Of a stretch of DNA of 64,000 nucleotides, positions 38,111 to 46,824 are shown piece by piece. Source of the DNA: Olivibacter domesticus (GTDB taxonomy: Bacteria; Bacteroidota; Bacteroidia; Sphingobacteriales; Sphingobacteriaceae); assembly GCF_900109575.1 (NCBI RefSeq), contig NZ_FOAF01000001.1:2265662-2329661 (forward strand), read 5' to 3'. Positions within the stretch are counted from its first letter, which is position 1; every line of letters begins with the position of its first letter. The notes beneath the pieces were generated by a model. The model had not been told where the DNA came from, made no database searches, and was given only the letters and a program-made list of their open reading frames with translations. Position numbers and translations under genes: made by a program.

Positions 38111-38894
38111 ACTTTAATAGTTCTCCAAATATGGAATCGATTTGATATATTCGAACGCCTGCTGCTTTAAGCTTTTCAGCTTTCGATGATGCCATTGCTG
38201 TGATGCTTTCCCTATCTGACATGCTCCAAGCATTGATAACACCAACAACAGGAACACCTTCTTTTTCAGCCCAGCTTACATCTTCTCGACTAATATTGTC
38301 AGAAAAAAGATAATAATATTCGGCCTTGTATCCTGGCTTTTGCTTATTTTCCTCTATTTGTTGACGTGTACAACTCAACTTAATCTTTCCGGTAAAATAG
38401 GTTGTGGACTCCTCTCTTCCTATCATATAAGCGTCTTCCAACTGATCATATTGTTTCATAATCTTCAGTATTTTTGAGAATAATATCGTGTCATTCCCCG
38501 TAATCTTGTTATCGATCATTAATTTGATCTTACCTCGACTGTTTCTGAGCACTTCCTCAAAGGTGAGTATTTTGGTACCTACATCACTTGTAAGACTACT
38601 TATTTCAGACCATTTTAGCTCATTAACCTTCCGATCTACATTAAAGAACCGATTAAAATTGTTATCGTGATGGACAAACAATACACTATCACGGCTCATT
38701 CGTAAATCTACCTCTACCATCCAATAACCCGCTTCAATAGCACGGTTCAATGCCGGTAGGCTATTTTCTGGTGTATACTCGTCAACGACACCCCCGCGAT
38801 GAGCTATTAATTTATAGGAAGACCGGTCTCGTTGCTGCGCAAGTATACTGAAACAGAACAGTAACCCAAGTAACGAAAGAGAAGCACCTTTCAT
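38109..38894 (-). CDS. Exported glycerophosphodiester phosphodiesterase family protein
   Basis: A 261-aa GDPD-family protein with a signal peptide (residues 1-19, ending ILAQ), so it should act in the periplasm or at the outer membrane. The TIM-barrel catalytic landmarks are present: LIAHRGG near 27, TPENS, EAGYWMVEVDLRMSRD and LFVHHDNNFNR. These supply the His, Glu and Asp residues that bind the divalent metal. GDPDs cleave glycerophosphodiesters to glycerol-3-phosphate and an alcohol, scavenging phosphate or glycerol from phospholipid head groups. The last third is less conserved, and the closing motifs (YRVWTVN type) are not clear, so the substrate may differ. Single gene; no operon partner. 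Confidence 0.88.
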   Translation of the reverse strand: MKGASLSLLGLLFCFSILAQQRDRSSYKLIAHRGGVVDEYTPENSLPALNRAIEAGYWMVEVDLRMSRDSVLFVHHDNNFNRFFNVDRKVNELKWSEISSLTSDVGTKILTFEEVLRNSRGKIKLMIDNKITGNDTILFSKILKIMKQYDQLEDAYMIGREESTTYFTGKIKLSCTRQQIEENKQKPGYKAEYYYLFSDNISREDVSWAEKEGVPVVGVINAWSMSDRESITAMASSKAEKLKAAGVRIYQIDSIFGELLK

Positions 38895-39063
38895 ATATTA
38901 AATTTGTGTTTATCATTAATAATGCCCCAACAATAACAAAAAAACATAAAAAAAGCTAAATTTATGTTAATACTAAGTTATCATTTCTTCTACCCAAATG
39001 TATCTGATTTAGGTAGACTCTTTTTTGTAAATAAATACGGATAACACTATATCTTTTATGCTT

Positions 39064-39095
39064 GGCATGCCCTAAGTAAGTGCTTAGGGCATGCC
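39064..39095. terminator. Strong hairpin after the 1157-aa gene
   Basis: GGCATGCCCTAAG (39064-39076) and its exact complement CTTAGGGCATGCC (39083-39095) form a 13-bp stem with a 6-nt loop. It lies about 80 bp past the stop of the leftward 1157-aa gene and well upstream of the GDPD gene. There is no long T-run on either side, so it may be a terminator or an mRNA-stabilising 3' hairpin. Confidence 0.6.
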
Positions 39096-39176
39096 ATTTA
39101 ACAATAATCTATCTAAAAAAACTGCAGAATAAGGATCGAAAGTTCTCTATTTCGAGATACTTGCCAAAAAACAGGC

Positions 39177-42100
39177 CTAATGGTCCTGCTGTTCAACAAA
39201 TGAATAGATCCCTCCGGCAATGGGCATAAAGATACCATACAACAGCATGAGACCAAATTGCACGGCACTTTCGATGGCTTTCGCTTTGAGATCTTTCGTC
39301 AGCGCAATCGGGAATTCCATAATACCACCGAAATTGAAGCAAAAGTTGCCAATTGATTCGGGAATCAGTGATTTATAGGTAGAATTCCAGTAACTATAAT
39401 TGTCCACGATATTCATGATCACCGGCACGTTCCACACAACGTTTATAAACGATTCAATGAACGCTGAAACTTGTCCAAAAATCGGCTTACTTGCCACGGA
39501 AATTGGAATGTTTATGAATCCTTTTACAACACTAATTCCGGTAAGGGCGTTGTTGAGTTGCTGGTACCAATTATCGGTCACGGCGTTGATGATTGTAGCA
39601 ATATTTGGTGAGATGTAAGCAACATTGGCAATGGCCGAAATCGTTGCGAGCGTTTTTGGCAAAGGGTTGTCAAACGGTAATTCGTCGAGTACACGCTGGA
39701 TTCCCGTAACGACAATCAGTACGGCACTACCCAAAAAAGCAAAGATACCGGTTACAAAACCGAACACTTTCAGTCTCGTTTGGTTAAGCACTGGGGTCTC
39801 CGTTTTCACAACAGCCATACCGCTCGTGATGTGTCCAGCTATCATGGTATTTTCGTAAACCGGCGATGTGGTATAGAAAAGCGCCTGAATTTCTTCAAAA
39901 CTTCCGGCATTGATCATACTTTCGGAAAAAGCATCATCTTGAGGAAATGGAGCAACCCCAGCACTGATTTTATAAATAATTGTTGCCGGAATAGCTCCAA
40001 TCAAGCAAATCAGGTCGAGAAATGATAGATCTTCACCGCTGATTTCCTTGTACAGCCAGGACAGAACTGGAATGTCGAGTTTGGCCGTCAGCAAGTCCAT
40101 CATACCCTGTACCAATTGAATAAATACATCGAGCGCTGCCTCCATGACGTTTTCAGCCGTTTGGATTAACGTATCTGCAAGTATTGCCATAAATTTCTGA
40201 ATAATCTGTGTCATGCTCAATGAATTGATCTGATCAATGATGTCTATTTTAATCGCTTCACATGCTCCAGATAGCGTAGCACCTTCGTTCTGCATCAGTG
40301 TGATCAGGTCCTGAAAGATGGTCTCGGTTACCGTTCCAGGGTTGATGGTGGAACTTACGTTTTCAGCATTTCCTTGAAAATGATGAATACCCAAGTTGGC
40401 AGGAGAGCTGTTTTGTCCACCCAACGGTTGATTGGATGAGGTTACGCTCGCGGGTGTCTGATCGAAATTCGGAATGTCAGCCCATTGGTTAATATCCGAC
40501 TGCAGTGATTGAAACATGGCCGCGAGATTAGCCTTGTAATCACTGAGGTTGTCGATACTCTGCTGTGAAAATTGGGTGATAACATTCTTCATTACTTTGT
40601 GCGTAGTGAGAATATCCTGCCATCCGAATAGGAATTGTAGGAATTTAATGAGGTCTTCGATTGCCGTTTTGATTACATTGAATACCCAGACGGCGGCCTC
40701 TACAACTTTCTCCACGACGTCGAGCACACAAGCGTAGACCTTGCCTGCAATTCTCACAACAAAATTCCACACTTTATTTGCGGCGTCTTCGATAATCTGC
40801 ACAAAGGCCTCTACACCTGATTCCAGCCAGCGGAACAAATCGCCGGCATCCACCCAGAGTGCATCCAGAAAGTCACCGGCAGCAGTGGCTTGTGGCGTCG
40901 CCACTGCAAGCTTCAACCCATACCCGCCACGCTTTGAAAAGGAGTAAGATCCGTTTGTCGACAAATGATTGTATGCATTTCCAAGACTAGTATTGCTTTG
41001 TGCCGCTACTTGCAAATCCTGATCAGAGACAGCGCTACTAACGAGCGGTACTGTTGAGCCATCGTCATTTGTAATAACGGCATTACGCAGACTGGAAACC
41101 GTATTCAGGGCGGCAATCTTCTGCATTGATCCGTCCATCGGATTCAGAGCGCTTATCTTCCCGTCGCTGCTGCCTGAAATATTAAGCTGCGTACCTGTAA
41201 GGCCGTCCACCCATTCGATTACGGTGACATTCCCAAACTGGTCTGTATCCACGGTAATGCCAGTTGGGTCGACCACATAATACAGGTGATTAATGTAAAC
41301 ACCAGTACGCGTATTGGCCTTGATAGAAATAGGTTTATTTACAACTGCTTGATCATTCTCGTCGGTTAGCTGAATTGTTGTAGTATAGGAGTTATACTGC
41401 TGTGTATCGCTCATATCGAGCGTCGGAAGTGCAATACTTTGAGAGCTCCAAAGGGAAGTTTCTACCGACTTTACCAGCTTTTGCAGCGTATTGCCGGCTA
41501 CCGCAAAAAACGTATTACCATAATCGACCACGTTGATATACGGCGAGAACATATCTACGTCAGTGAGGATAGGGAGCGGAATTGACCATGAGCTAGCATC
41601 CGTTTCTTGTCCAACCGGACATGTTAGGTAAAAAACCTGGTCGTTGCCGTTAAGTCCCCATAGCATCACGATGTTATCGATCTGTACAGTGAACATTTTG
41701 GATATGCCGGTTAACAGTGCATTTTGCAGAATCAGCACGCCAGTACTGCCGTCATTCTGGTTACTACTGGCAAAATAATATAATCCATCGCCGCTCGTCA
41801 CATACAGATCGGTAGATAAATCGCTTTTTCGGCAAGAAGAAAGGTACTCCGGAATGAGCTGCCCTGGTAGGTTGAGACGTGCGCTCGGTGCAGGCAGTTT
41901 GGAATTGAAAACATTGTAAAGCGGCTGAAAAATGAATTGTGCTTTTCCGTCAACCTGCCCACAGGTATAAAGACCGTCGATGGTGGGTTGATGCGGACTC
42001 TCTGTGAGGTATTGGCGCCCGAGACAGCTTACATATTGATCTGCTTCAAGATCAATGCTGATATCATGCGCCTGCCATGTATAGCCATTTGTCTTTTTCG

Positions 42101-42650
42101 TATCAATGTAGTAGCGAGAAATGAGCTGTTCTGGGCTACTTGGATCACGCAGCACGTCTACTACAATATATTGGCTGCTGTTAATCGTTTCGCTGATCTC
42201 GATATTAACGATTACAACTTTACTTAACGGTTTGTCGGGATTGTCGTAAGGGTAACTGACCCAGTTGGGATTGCTTGTCCATGAGGTGTCTGCATTGGAA
42301 TTACCTAAACACAGGAACAGGTTATCTCCGGTGGAATCGTTGATTGCCATGGCAATACCAATGGTTTCGTCGATTGCACTTTGCGCCGCCTCGAATGTTT
42401 TACATATTGCACCTCCTTGTGGGAATGCCGGCTGAACAAGAGCGGAGCTAAGATCTGTTTTTACCCAACCCACCTGTGTAGTGGGACTTTCTTGTGTTAC
42501 ATAGAACACGTTATCTGTTCCGATCGAGAACAACATCGAATTACCTATGCTTGTCTGCAAGGCTTCGAATTTCTTTTCAGGCGACATGATTGCAGCCTGC
42601 TTATAGTTCTTCATTAATTCTGAAGTAACGGATATTTTAGTTGCTGACAT
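39177..42650 (-). CDS. Large uncharacterised protein (beta-propeller-like, Ig-like and helical regions); toxin-cassette candidate
   Basis: A 1157-aa protein without a signal peptide; I do not recognise a family. Residues about 30-430 show repeated short strands with aromatic and Gly-rich turns (DNVFYVTQ, DLYVTSGDGLYYF, NDQVFYLTC), like a lectin-type propeller. About 430-520 look like a bacterial Ig-like (Big_1-type) domain (IQLTDENDQAVVNKPISI, TDQFGNVTVIEW). About 600-710 is a run of amphipathic helices rich in Trp and Phe (WVDAGDLFRWLESGVEAFVQIIED, LQFLFGWQDILTTHKVMKNV). The last 400 residues contain strongly hydrophobic helices (VFGFVTGIFAFLGSAVLIVV; VQFGLMLLYGIFMPIAGGIY). The layout would suit a membrane-inserting effector. 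It is last of three co-directional genes, 110 bp after the P47-like gene. Confidence 0.7.
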   Translation of the reverse strand: MSATKISVTSELMKNYKQAAIMSPEKKFEALQTSIGNSMLFSIGTDNVFYVTQESPTTQVGWVKTDLSSALVQPAFPQGGAICKTFEAAQSAIDETIGIAMAINDSTGDNLFLCLGNSNADTSWTSNPNWVSYPYDNPDKPLSKVVIVNIEISETINSSQYIVVDVLRDPSSPEQLISRYYIDTKKTNGYTWQAHDISIDLEADQYVSCLGRQYLTESPHQPTIDGLYTCGQVDGKAQFIFQPLYNVFNSKLPAPSARLNLPGQLIPEYLSSCRKSDLSTDLYVTSGDGLYYFASSNQNDGSTGVLILQNALLTGISKMFTVQIDNIVMLWGLNGNDQVFYLTCPVGQETDASSWSIPLPILTDVDMFSPYINVVDYGNTFFAVAGNTLQKLVKSVETSLWSSQSIALPTLDMSDTQQYNSYTTTIQLTDENDQAVVNKPISIKANTRTGVYINHLYYVVDPTGITVDTDQFGNVTVIEWVDGLTGTQLNISGSSDGKISALNPMDGSMQKIAALNTVSSLRNAVITNDDGSTVPLVSSAVSDQDLQVAAQSNTSLGNAYNHLSTNGSYSFSKRGGYGLKLAVATPQATAAGDFLDALWVDAGDLFRWLESGVEAFVQIIEDAANKVWNFVVRIAGKVYACVLDVVEKVVEAAVWVFNVIKTAIEDLIKFLQFLFGWQDILTTHKVMKNVITQFSQQSIDNLSDYKANLAAMFQSLQSDINQWADIPNFDQTPASVTSSNQPLGGQNSSPANLGIHHFQGNAENVSSTINPGTVTETIFQDLITLMQNEGATLSGACEAIKIDIIDQINSLSMTQIIQKFMAILADTLIQTAENVMEAALDVFIQLVQGMMDLLTAKLDIPVLSWLYKEISGEDLSFLDLICLIGAIPATIIYKISAGVAPFPQDDAFSESMINAGSFEEIQALFYTTSPVYENTMIAGHITSGMAVVKTETPVLNQTRLKVFGFVTGIFAFLGSAVLIVVTGIQRVLDELPFDNPLPKTLATISAIANVAYISPNIATIINAVTDNWYQQLNNALTGISVVKGFINIPISVASKPIFGQVSAFIESFINVVWNVPVIMNIVDNYSYWNSTYKSLIPESIGNFCFNFGGIMEFPIALTKDLKAKAIESAVQFGLMLLYGIFMPIAGGIYSFVEQQDH

Positions 42651-42682
42651 AGTTTCTTCTGTTTAAGTGTAAGAAATAGCCG

Positions 42683-42705
42683 TTCCGTAACGTCGCCGTA
42701 CGGAA
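42683..42705. repeat. Short hairpin between cassette genes
   Basis: TTCCGT (42683-42688) and ACGGAA (42700-42705) form a 6-bp stem in the 110-bp gap between the P47-like and the 1157-aa genes. It could be an mRNA processing or attenuation element that sets relative expression, or chance. Confidence 0.3.
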
Positions 42706-42760
42706 AACATGCTAGAAGAAAAGGCCTCGAGCAACCGTCCGGCTACCTAGGCCTGATCGA

Positions 42761-44542
42761 TTATTCTTCTATGACTATTTTATTGAATTGCGCGAGCTTT
42801 TGAGCGTACTCGCCTGTTGGCTGTACGTATGTGATGTGGGATACAAGATCTTGATAATCCGAAAAGACAACATCTTTGAAGGTGAATGTGTTACCACCTG
42901 GGAATACAAACTTCTGCGGGCTGTTAGCTACACCGCTGATTGAGTTGTCGAAACCGTCCATGAAGTCGGTTAATATACCTTGTAGGTATGACCGCTCTGC
43001 ATCGATTACGTCATTAACTGTACCGAGACTAGTAAATTTAGACCAGCCGCTAATATCCGGATTTTCAGAATTGTCGGTTACGTTTGGTGGTGAAACATTA
43101 GCCACCAGGTTTCCGTACTGGTTGACACTTAATGTATATATTACCTCTGAGGCGTAGCTGGCAAAATTACCTTCCGTTACGCCGCCTTCAACGTTTACGT
43201 GGACAAATGCATTAACCGATGTATTTACTTTAATTTGGTTTCCCTTTATTGCTATAGTTGAAGCAGACGTGTAGGTACAGCTCAAGTTACCCCATACTCC
43301 GTACCATGGCGAGCCTCCATCTTGGCCGGAATACTGTGAATAATTGAAATTCAGCACCTGCGTAAATCCTCCCGAGTCGGTCGTTCTTGGATTAATCACG
43401 CTATAGGATTGTGGAGACGCATCCGGATCGAAGCTTATCTGATAGTACAGTTCTATCCAATTTTCATCCCAACATTTACAGTTCGGCTTAAACGTAATGG
43501 AGTTAAGCGACAAAGAGAACTGCGACCGAATCCACTCGATGAAATTATCACTGCGAATAGACACTACCCCGTTGAAGTCTGCCTCTTCGGATTGATCAAT
43601 CCAATTCCAGCTGAACTGTACGCTAGCCGGTAATGAATTATCATTAATAGCACCGAGATAATTCAGCGTGTTTAAATCGGGTACATCTTGTTTTTTTGTT
43701 GTCGGATCAACGTACGGACTCACTTCCAGTGCGAGATCGGTCAATGTAAATGTGGAAGGGTCGTAATCGTTAGGGTTGTTCGGAAGTATCGAGTAGTTTA
43801 GTACTGGCTGTGCCGTTTTTTTCATGGCTTCGAAATAAGCACCAGTAAAGACCTGTGAAAGTGCGTTATATGCCGGTGTTCCTGGTTCAATACCACTGAT
43901 AACAGGGACCGATTCAAGCGCTGCATTATCCAAATCGAATAACAACTGCTGTACGCTGAATGCATTTGGCCCTAAATTATTGAGCTCCTTCTGGACGTCA
44001 GGCGGCAAGTTCTCGTTATCGAAAATGTCTTTCAGTGCAACGGTCGATGTAAACATCCACGGTGCGTTTTCAGGCTGCGATACATTGAGAAGACTCAATA
44101 GTCCGTGGCGACCGAAGTTACAGGTAACAACGGTAAATTGCGCACAAAGTAGGCTGAAGACTACCGAGTTGCTATTGACCTGTAAAGTCACAATATCCGG
44201 AATTTGAGATGGATCCATCTCGCTCGGAATACCGATTGCCGCTTCAAATGCGAAATAAAAATTACTGTTGTTAATATTCTGTATCTCCGGTGTCATCGGA
44301 TCGCTACTGTTCCAACTATGAACGGTCAACGGATCGGTACCGTTAGTTTGTTGCATCAGATCATCATAGGAAACAGGAACGGGATTTCCGTCGTTATCTT
44401 GATTCCAGTACATTTTAACTGGGGTGAATACCGTATTGTAAAGATACTCTTTCATGGTTGCATTAATGCTTTCCTGTGTAGTGGCTACCACCAGATCGTA
44501 GCCATATTGGGGATTCCCCAAATTGGATTGATTTGCACTCAT
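42761..44542 (-). CDS. P47/TULIP-like protein (OrfX-cluster family resemblance)
   Basis: A 593-aa protein without a signal peptide. The N-terminus, YGYDLVVATTQESINATMKEYL, resembles the opening of Clostridium botulinum P47 (YGWDIVYG..., then an Asn and KEY at matching spacing). P47 and the OrfX proteins have tubular lipid-binding (TULIP) folds and accompany botulinum-like neurotoxins. The rest is beta-rich with long amphipathic strands (FYFAFEAAIGIPSE, VQFSWNWIDQSEEADFNGVVSI, WIELYYQISFD, INPRTTDSGGFTQVLNF), consistent with TULIP barrels. It lies between a 144-aa gene and the 1157-aa gene, all on the minus strand with gaps of 36 and 110 bp. The family call rests on one motif plus general features and needs a profile search. 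Confidence 0.5.
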   Translation of the reverse strand: MSANQSNLGNPQYGYDLVVATTQESINATMKEYLYNTVFTPVKMYWNQDNDGNPVPVSYDDLMQQTNGTDPLTVHSWNSSDPMTPEIQNINNSNFYFAFEAAIGIPSEMDPSQIPDIVTLQVNSNSVVFSLLCAQFTVVTCNFGRHGLLSLLNVSQPENAPWMFTSTVALKDIFDNENLPPDVQKELNNLGPNAFSVQQLLFDLDNAALESVPVISGIEPGTPAYNALSQVFTGAYFEAMKKTAQPVLNYSILPNNPNDYDPSTFTLTDLALEVSPYVDPTTKKQDVPDLNTLNYLGAINDNSLPASVQFSWNWIDQSEEADFNGVVSIRSDNFIEWIRSQFSLSLNSITFKPNCKCWDENWIELYYQISFDPDASPQSYSVINPRTTDSGGFTQVLNFNYSQYSGQDGGSPWYGVWGNLSCTYTSASTIAIKGNQIKVNTSVNAFVHVNVEGGVTEGNFASYASEVIYTLSVNQYGNLVANVSPPNVTDNSENPDISGWSKFTSLGTVNDVIDAERSYLQGILTDFMDGFDNSISGVANSPQKFVFPGGNTFTFKDVVFSDYQDLVSHITYVQPTGEYAQKLAQFNKIVIEE

Positions 44543-44578
44543 TAGTTTTTGCTTTTTGAACGTAAATAATAGCTTCTG

Positions 44579-45013
44579 TTACCGGAAGAGCTGCGGCTCT
44601 GCTTTCCGTATCATTGAAACGACGAGCGTATTATGCTCGTTCTGCCAATTGGCGCTAACTTCGATGGTAGAACCATCCTCATTGAACATAATTCCCGCAC
44701 GATGTTCACCCGTTACAGCATCTATCATCAGCACGATGCGGTTGAGAATCACTTGCTGTCCGTCAATTTGGTAGCCGGTAGGCTTCATGTCAGACATGAA
44801 GGCAAGCATACCTGCGATTCCTGTAGGATGAAGGACTATGCCCAGCTTCGTGCTATTGATAGCATCAAGTGAGGCCTGCCCCATGTTAGTATTAAAGTCC
44901 CATGTGTAGCTAAATGCGCATATGGGGGTTTCGATGACCGTCTTGCCAGTGATCGTTTTCGTCAGAACGATGTCGAAACTGTTTTTCGAAGGGATGATAC
45001 CGGATTGTGACAT
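44579..45013 (-). CDS. Uncharacterised 144-aa protein, first gene of the P47-like cassette
   Basis: Starts at ATG 45013 (MSQSGIIPSKNSFDIVL); the longer frame begins with a TTG at 45070 and adds a basic leader without support. No signal peptide and no membrane segment. The sequence is beta-rich and mixed: an opening strand pair (SFDIVLTKTITGKTVIETPICAFSYTWDF), a Gly/Met-rich middle (GIVLHPTGIAGMLAFMSDMKPTGYQI) and a closing VSANWQNEHNTLVVSMIRK. It is the first gene of the three-gene unit, 36 bp before the P47-like gene. I recognise no family; a chaperone, inhibitor or small structural partner of the larger proteins is possible but only inferred from position. Confidence 0.65.
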   Translation of the reverse strand: MSQSGIIPSKNSFDIVLTKTITGKTVIETPICAFSYTWDFNTNMGQASLDAINSTKLGIVLHPTGIAGMLAFMSDMKPTGYQIDGQQVILNRIVLMIDAVTGEHRAGIMFNEDGSTIEVSANWQNEHNTLVVSMIRKAEPQLFR

Positions 45014-45100
45014 AATGTTACATAATTTAGTGAGTAATTTTTTGTCCTTCCTTGACAAATAATAAGACAATATTAAAGCTTTGGAAGCCTATTTTTAAGC

Positions 45101-45136
45101 GTAAAAATACCCGAATAAACAATCAGGTATTTTTAC
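45101..45136. promoter_or_regulatory. 11-bp inverted repeat upstream of the three-gene cassette
   Basis: GTAAAAATACC (45101-45111) and GGTATTTTTAC (45126-45136) are exact inverted copies with a 14-bp spacer. The element lies 88 bp before the 144-aa gene start, between it and the divergent lipoprotein gene. No gene ends there, so a terminator role is unlikely; an operator or leader hairpin is more plausible. A T-rich run follows on the plus strand. Confidence 0.45.
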
Positions 45137-45290
45137 GGGTTTTGTTTAATGAAGGATGTGGGATAAGTGGCAGATAGGACGCTTGTTCGTAGACAAAGAT
45201 AAGACGAATGCGATCATTGATCTTCGTGAAGCTAGTCTAATAATCTACTTTGGCACTATGCTTGCCTGTTATTATCAAAAAGGGAGATTT

Positions 45291-45668
45291 ATGAAAAACA
45301 GGATTAAAGTATTAGGAGCAGTAATTATGGTCACATTAATGTTTTCTGTGGCTTGCAGTAAAGATGATGATCCGGCAGACAACGATCTTTTTGTAGGAAC
45401 TTATAACGGAACCATCACATTTAATAACGATGGAGAAACGATCACTGATGATGACGGCCGTGTGACGGTTGTTAAAGTAGACGACTCCTATTCATTTGAT
45501 TTTGGAAGCAATATCCCGAATATTACAGGGGTAAAATTTCAACAGGAAGACGATAACACTTACGTTAGTGTTGGGGATGGACTAACCGGAATCACTATTA
45601 CTGCCAGTTCATTAAAAATGCTCGTATCGAACAACACAGGAACCTGGACAGCGAATTGTACTAGATAA
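45291..45668 (+). CDS. Small lipoprotein of unknown function
   Basis: A 125-aa predicted lipoprotein. The ATG at 45291 follows AGGGAGATTT and gives a perfect signal peptide: MKNRIKVLGAVIMVTLM with lipobox SVAC, then an acidic linker SKDDDPADND. That linker type favours export to the outer membrane in Bacteroidota. The body is a small beta-sandwich-like domain (FVGTYNGTITFNNDGETI, SSLKMLVSNNTGTW), reminiscent of lipocalin-like or calycin-type lipoproteins, but I cannot name it. An upstream in-frame start exists at 45156 but would bury the signal peptide. The gene is divergent from the P47-like cassette, and a terminator follows at 45694-45731. Confidence 0.8.
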   Translation: MKNRIKVLGAVIMVTLMFSVACSKDDDPADNDLFVGTYNGTITFNNDGETITDDDGRVTVVKVDDSYSFDFGSNIPNITGVKFQQEDDNTYVSVGDGLTGITITASSLKMLVSNNTGTWTANCTR

Positions 45669-45693
45669 TTATTTTCAAGTATATCTTTTTAAC

Positions 45694-45731
45694 ATAACCC
45701 ATCTATCAGTACTTGCTCATAGGTGGGTTAT
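45694..45731. terminator. Hairpin terminator after the lipoprotein gene
   Basis: ATAACCCATCTA (45694-45705) pairs with TAGGTGGGTTAT (45720-45731) with one G-U type mismatch and a 14-nt loop, followed by TTAGTTCTA. It lies 25 bp past the lipoprotein stop and before the convergent small gene ending at 45786. Confidence 0.6.
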
Positions 45732-45785
45732 TTAGTTCTACTATCAATTCTTTGAGCTTTTGACAGAACCACCTTTACGACTGGG

Positions 45786-46040
45786 TTATTCATCATATTT
45801 AAGACTACCGTCACCTATTATCAACTCACCGTTTTCTGACTTTGTTATTTTGATGGCCACGGTATATCGGTCTCCTTTATAATTATCAGAATAAATATAT
45901 TCTAAGGGTTTATCCTTTGATGAATTGTCTTTATTCACATCATCTAGCTCTTTTTTTATTTCCGCAATAATCTTCGCATCAAGTTTATGGTTTTTGAATG
46001 CCTCGATTATGGTCGAAATTATTTCTTGTTCATTTCCCAT
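45786..46040 (-). CDS. Small hypothetical protein (84 aa)
   Basis: An 84-aa acidic, soluble protein with no signal peptide. The N-terminal 50 residues are helical and charged (IISTIIEAFKNHKLDAKIIAEIKKELDDVNKD), and the C-terminal part has alternating strands (DRYTVAIKITKSENGELIIGDGSL). It ends 52 bp before the LytTR regulator's stop region, on the same strand, so it may be transcribed with the two-component pair, which lies upstream. I recognise no family, and it could also be an independent small gene. Confidence 0.5.
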   Translation of the reverse strand: MGNEQEIISTIIEAFKNHKLDAKIIAEIKKELDDVNKDNSSKDKPLEYIYSDNYKGDRYTVAIKITKSENGELIIGDGSLKYDE

Positions 46041-46092
46041 ATCTCTAAATTACGAATTCAATTTTGCTTTGCCCGCTATTTCAGGAATATTT

Positions 46093-46824
46093 CTAAATGC
46101 CTAAATTATCATTTAGCTTATCTACTAAATTTCGTTTATAAAACCGGCCAATCGGAATGGATTCTGCACCAATTTTCAAGCGATCACTTTTAAAAGAAGT
46201 AACTTTTTGAAGGTTCACAATAAATGATTTATGTGTTCTTATAAAATTATCCTCCGGTAATTTTTCTTCCATATAACTAATACGTTGGTACGTCACAATA
46301 GTTTTTTGATGCATCACAATCTTTATATAGTCTTTGATACTCTCTATATAAAGAATATCTTTTAGAAATACTTTCAGTAGTTCCTTATTTACATTAAAAT
46401 ACATATAAACATCTTCTTGTTGAATGTTTGTAGTTACCTCAACGCTGTTTACAGCTGATGTTGTATGGGTGTATTTACATACAGCCTTCAAGAAGCGTTC
46501 AAATCGAAATGGTTTAACTAAATAGTCTAACACATCGAGATCAAAGCCCTCGGCGGCATGTTCCCGATAGGCTGTTGTCATGATAACAGCCGGCCTATGA
46601 AATAAAGCTTTTATAAATTCCAGTCCGTTAAGTCCCGGCATTTGGATATCTATAAAAAGAATATCCACTTCATGATGCTGAATAAAATTAAATGCTTCTA
46701 AGGCATTACTACTATGGAAAACCAATTGTAGTGAACTGATTTTTTCAATGTAAGAAGTAAGCAATTGCAACGCTGGTGGCTCGTCATCTACCGCCATGCA
46801 CTTGATTTTATTTAATGGTTCCAT
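46093..46824 (-). CDS. LytTR-type response regulator
   Basis: A 243-aa two-domain regulator. The receiver domain (about 7-120) shows the acidic pocket (VDDEP), the phospho-acceptor Asp in ILFIDIQMPGLNG near residue 57, a Thr in IMTTAY and a Lys in LVKPFRF. The C-terminal part (about 140-243) is a LytTR DNA-binding domain: LKDILYIESIKDYIKIVM, then TYQRISYMEEKLPEDNFIRTHKSFIVNLQKV. The start overlaps the end of the histidine kinase gene by 17 bp, so the two are translated together and form a LytS/LytR-like pair. Its target genes are not visible here; the PepSY-like gene divergent from the kinase is one candidate. Confidence 0.94.
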   Translation of the reverse strand: MEPLNKIKCMAVDDEPPALQLLTSYIEKISSLQLVFHSSNALEAFNFIQHHEVDILFIDIQMPGLNGLEFIKALFHRPAVIMTTAYREHAAEGFDLDVLDYLVKPFRFERFLKAVCKYTHTTSAVNSVEVTTNIQQEDVYMYFNVNKELLKVFLKDILYIESIKDYIKIVMHQKTIVTYQRISYMEEKLPEDNFIRTHKSFIVNLQKVTSFKSDRLKIGAESIPIGRFYKRNLVDKLNDNLGI

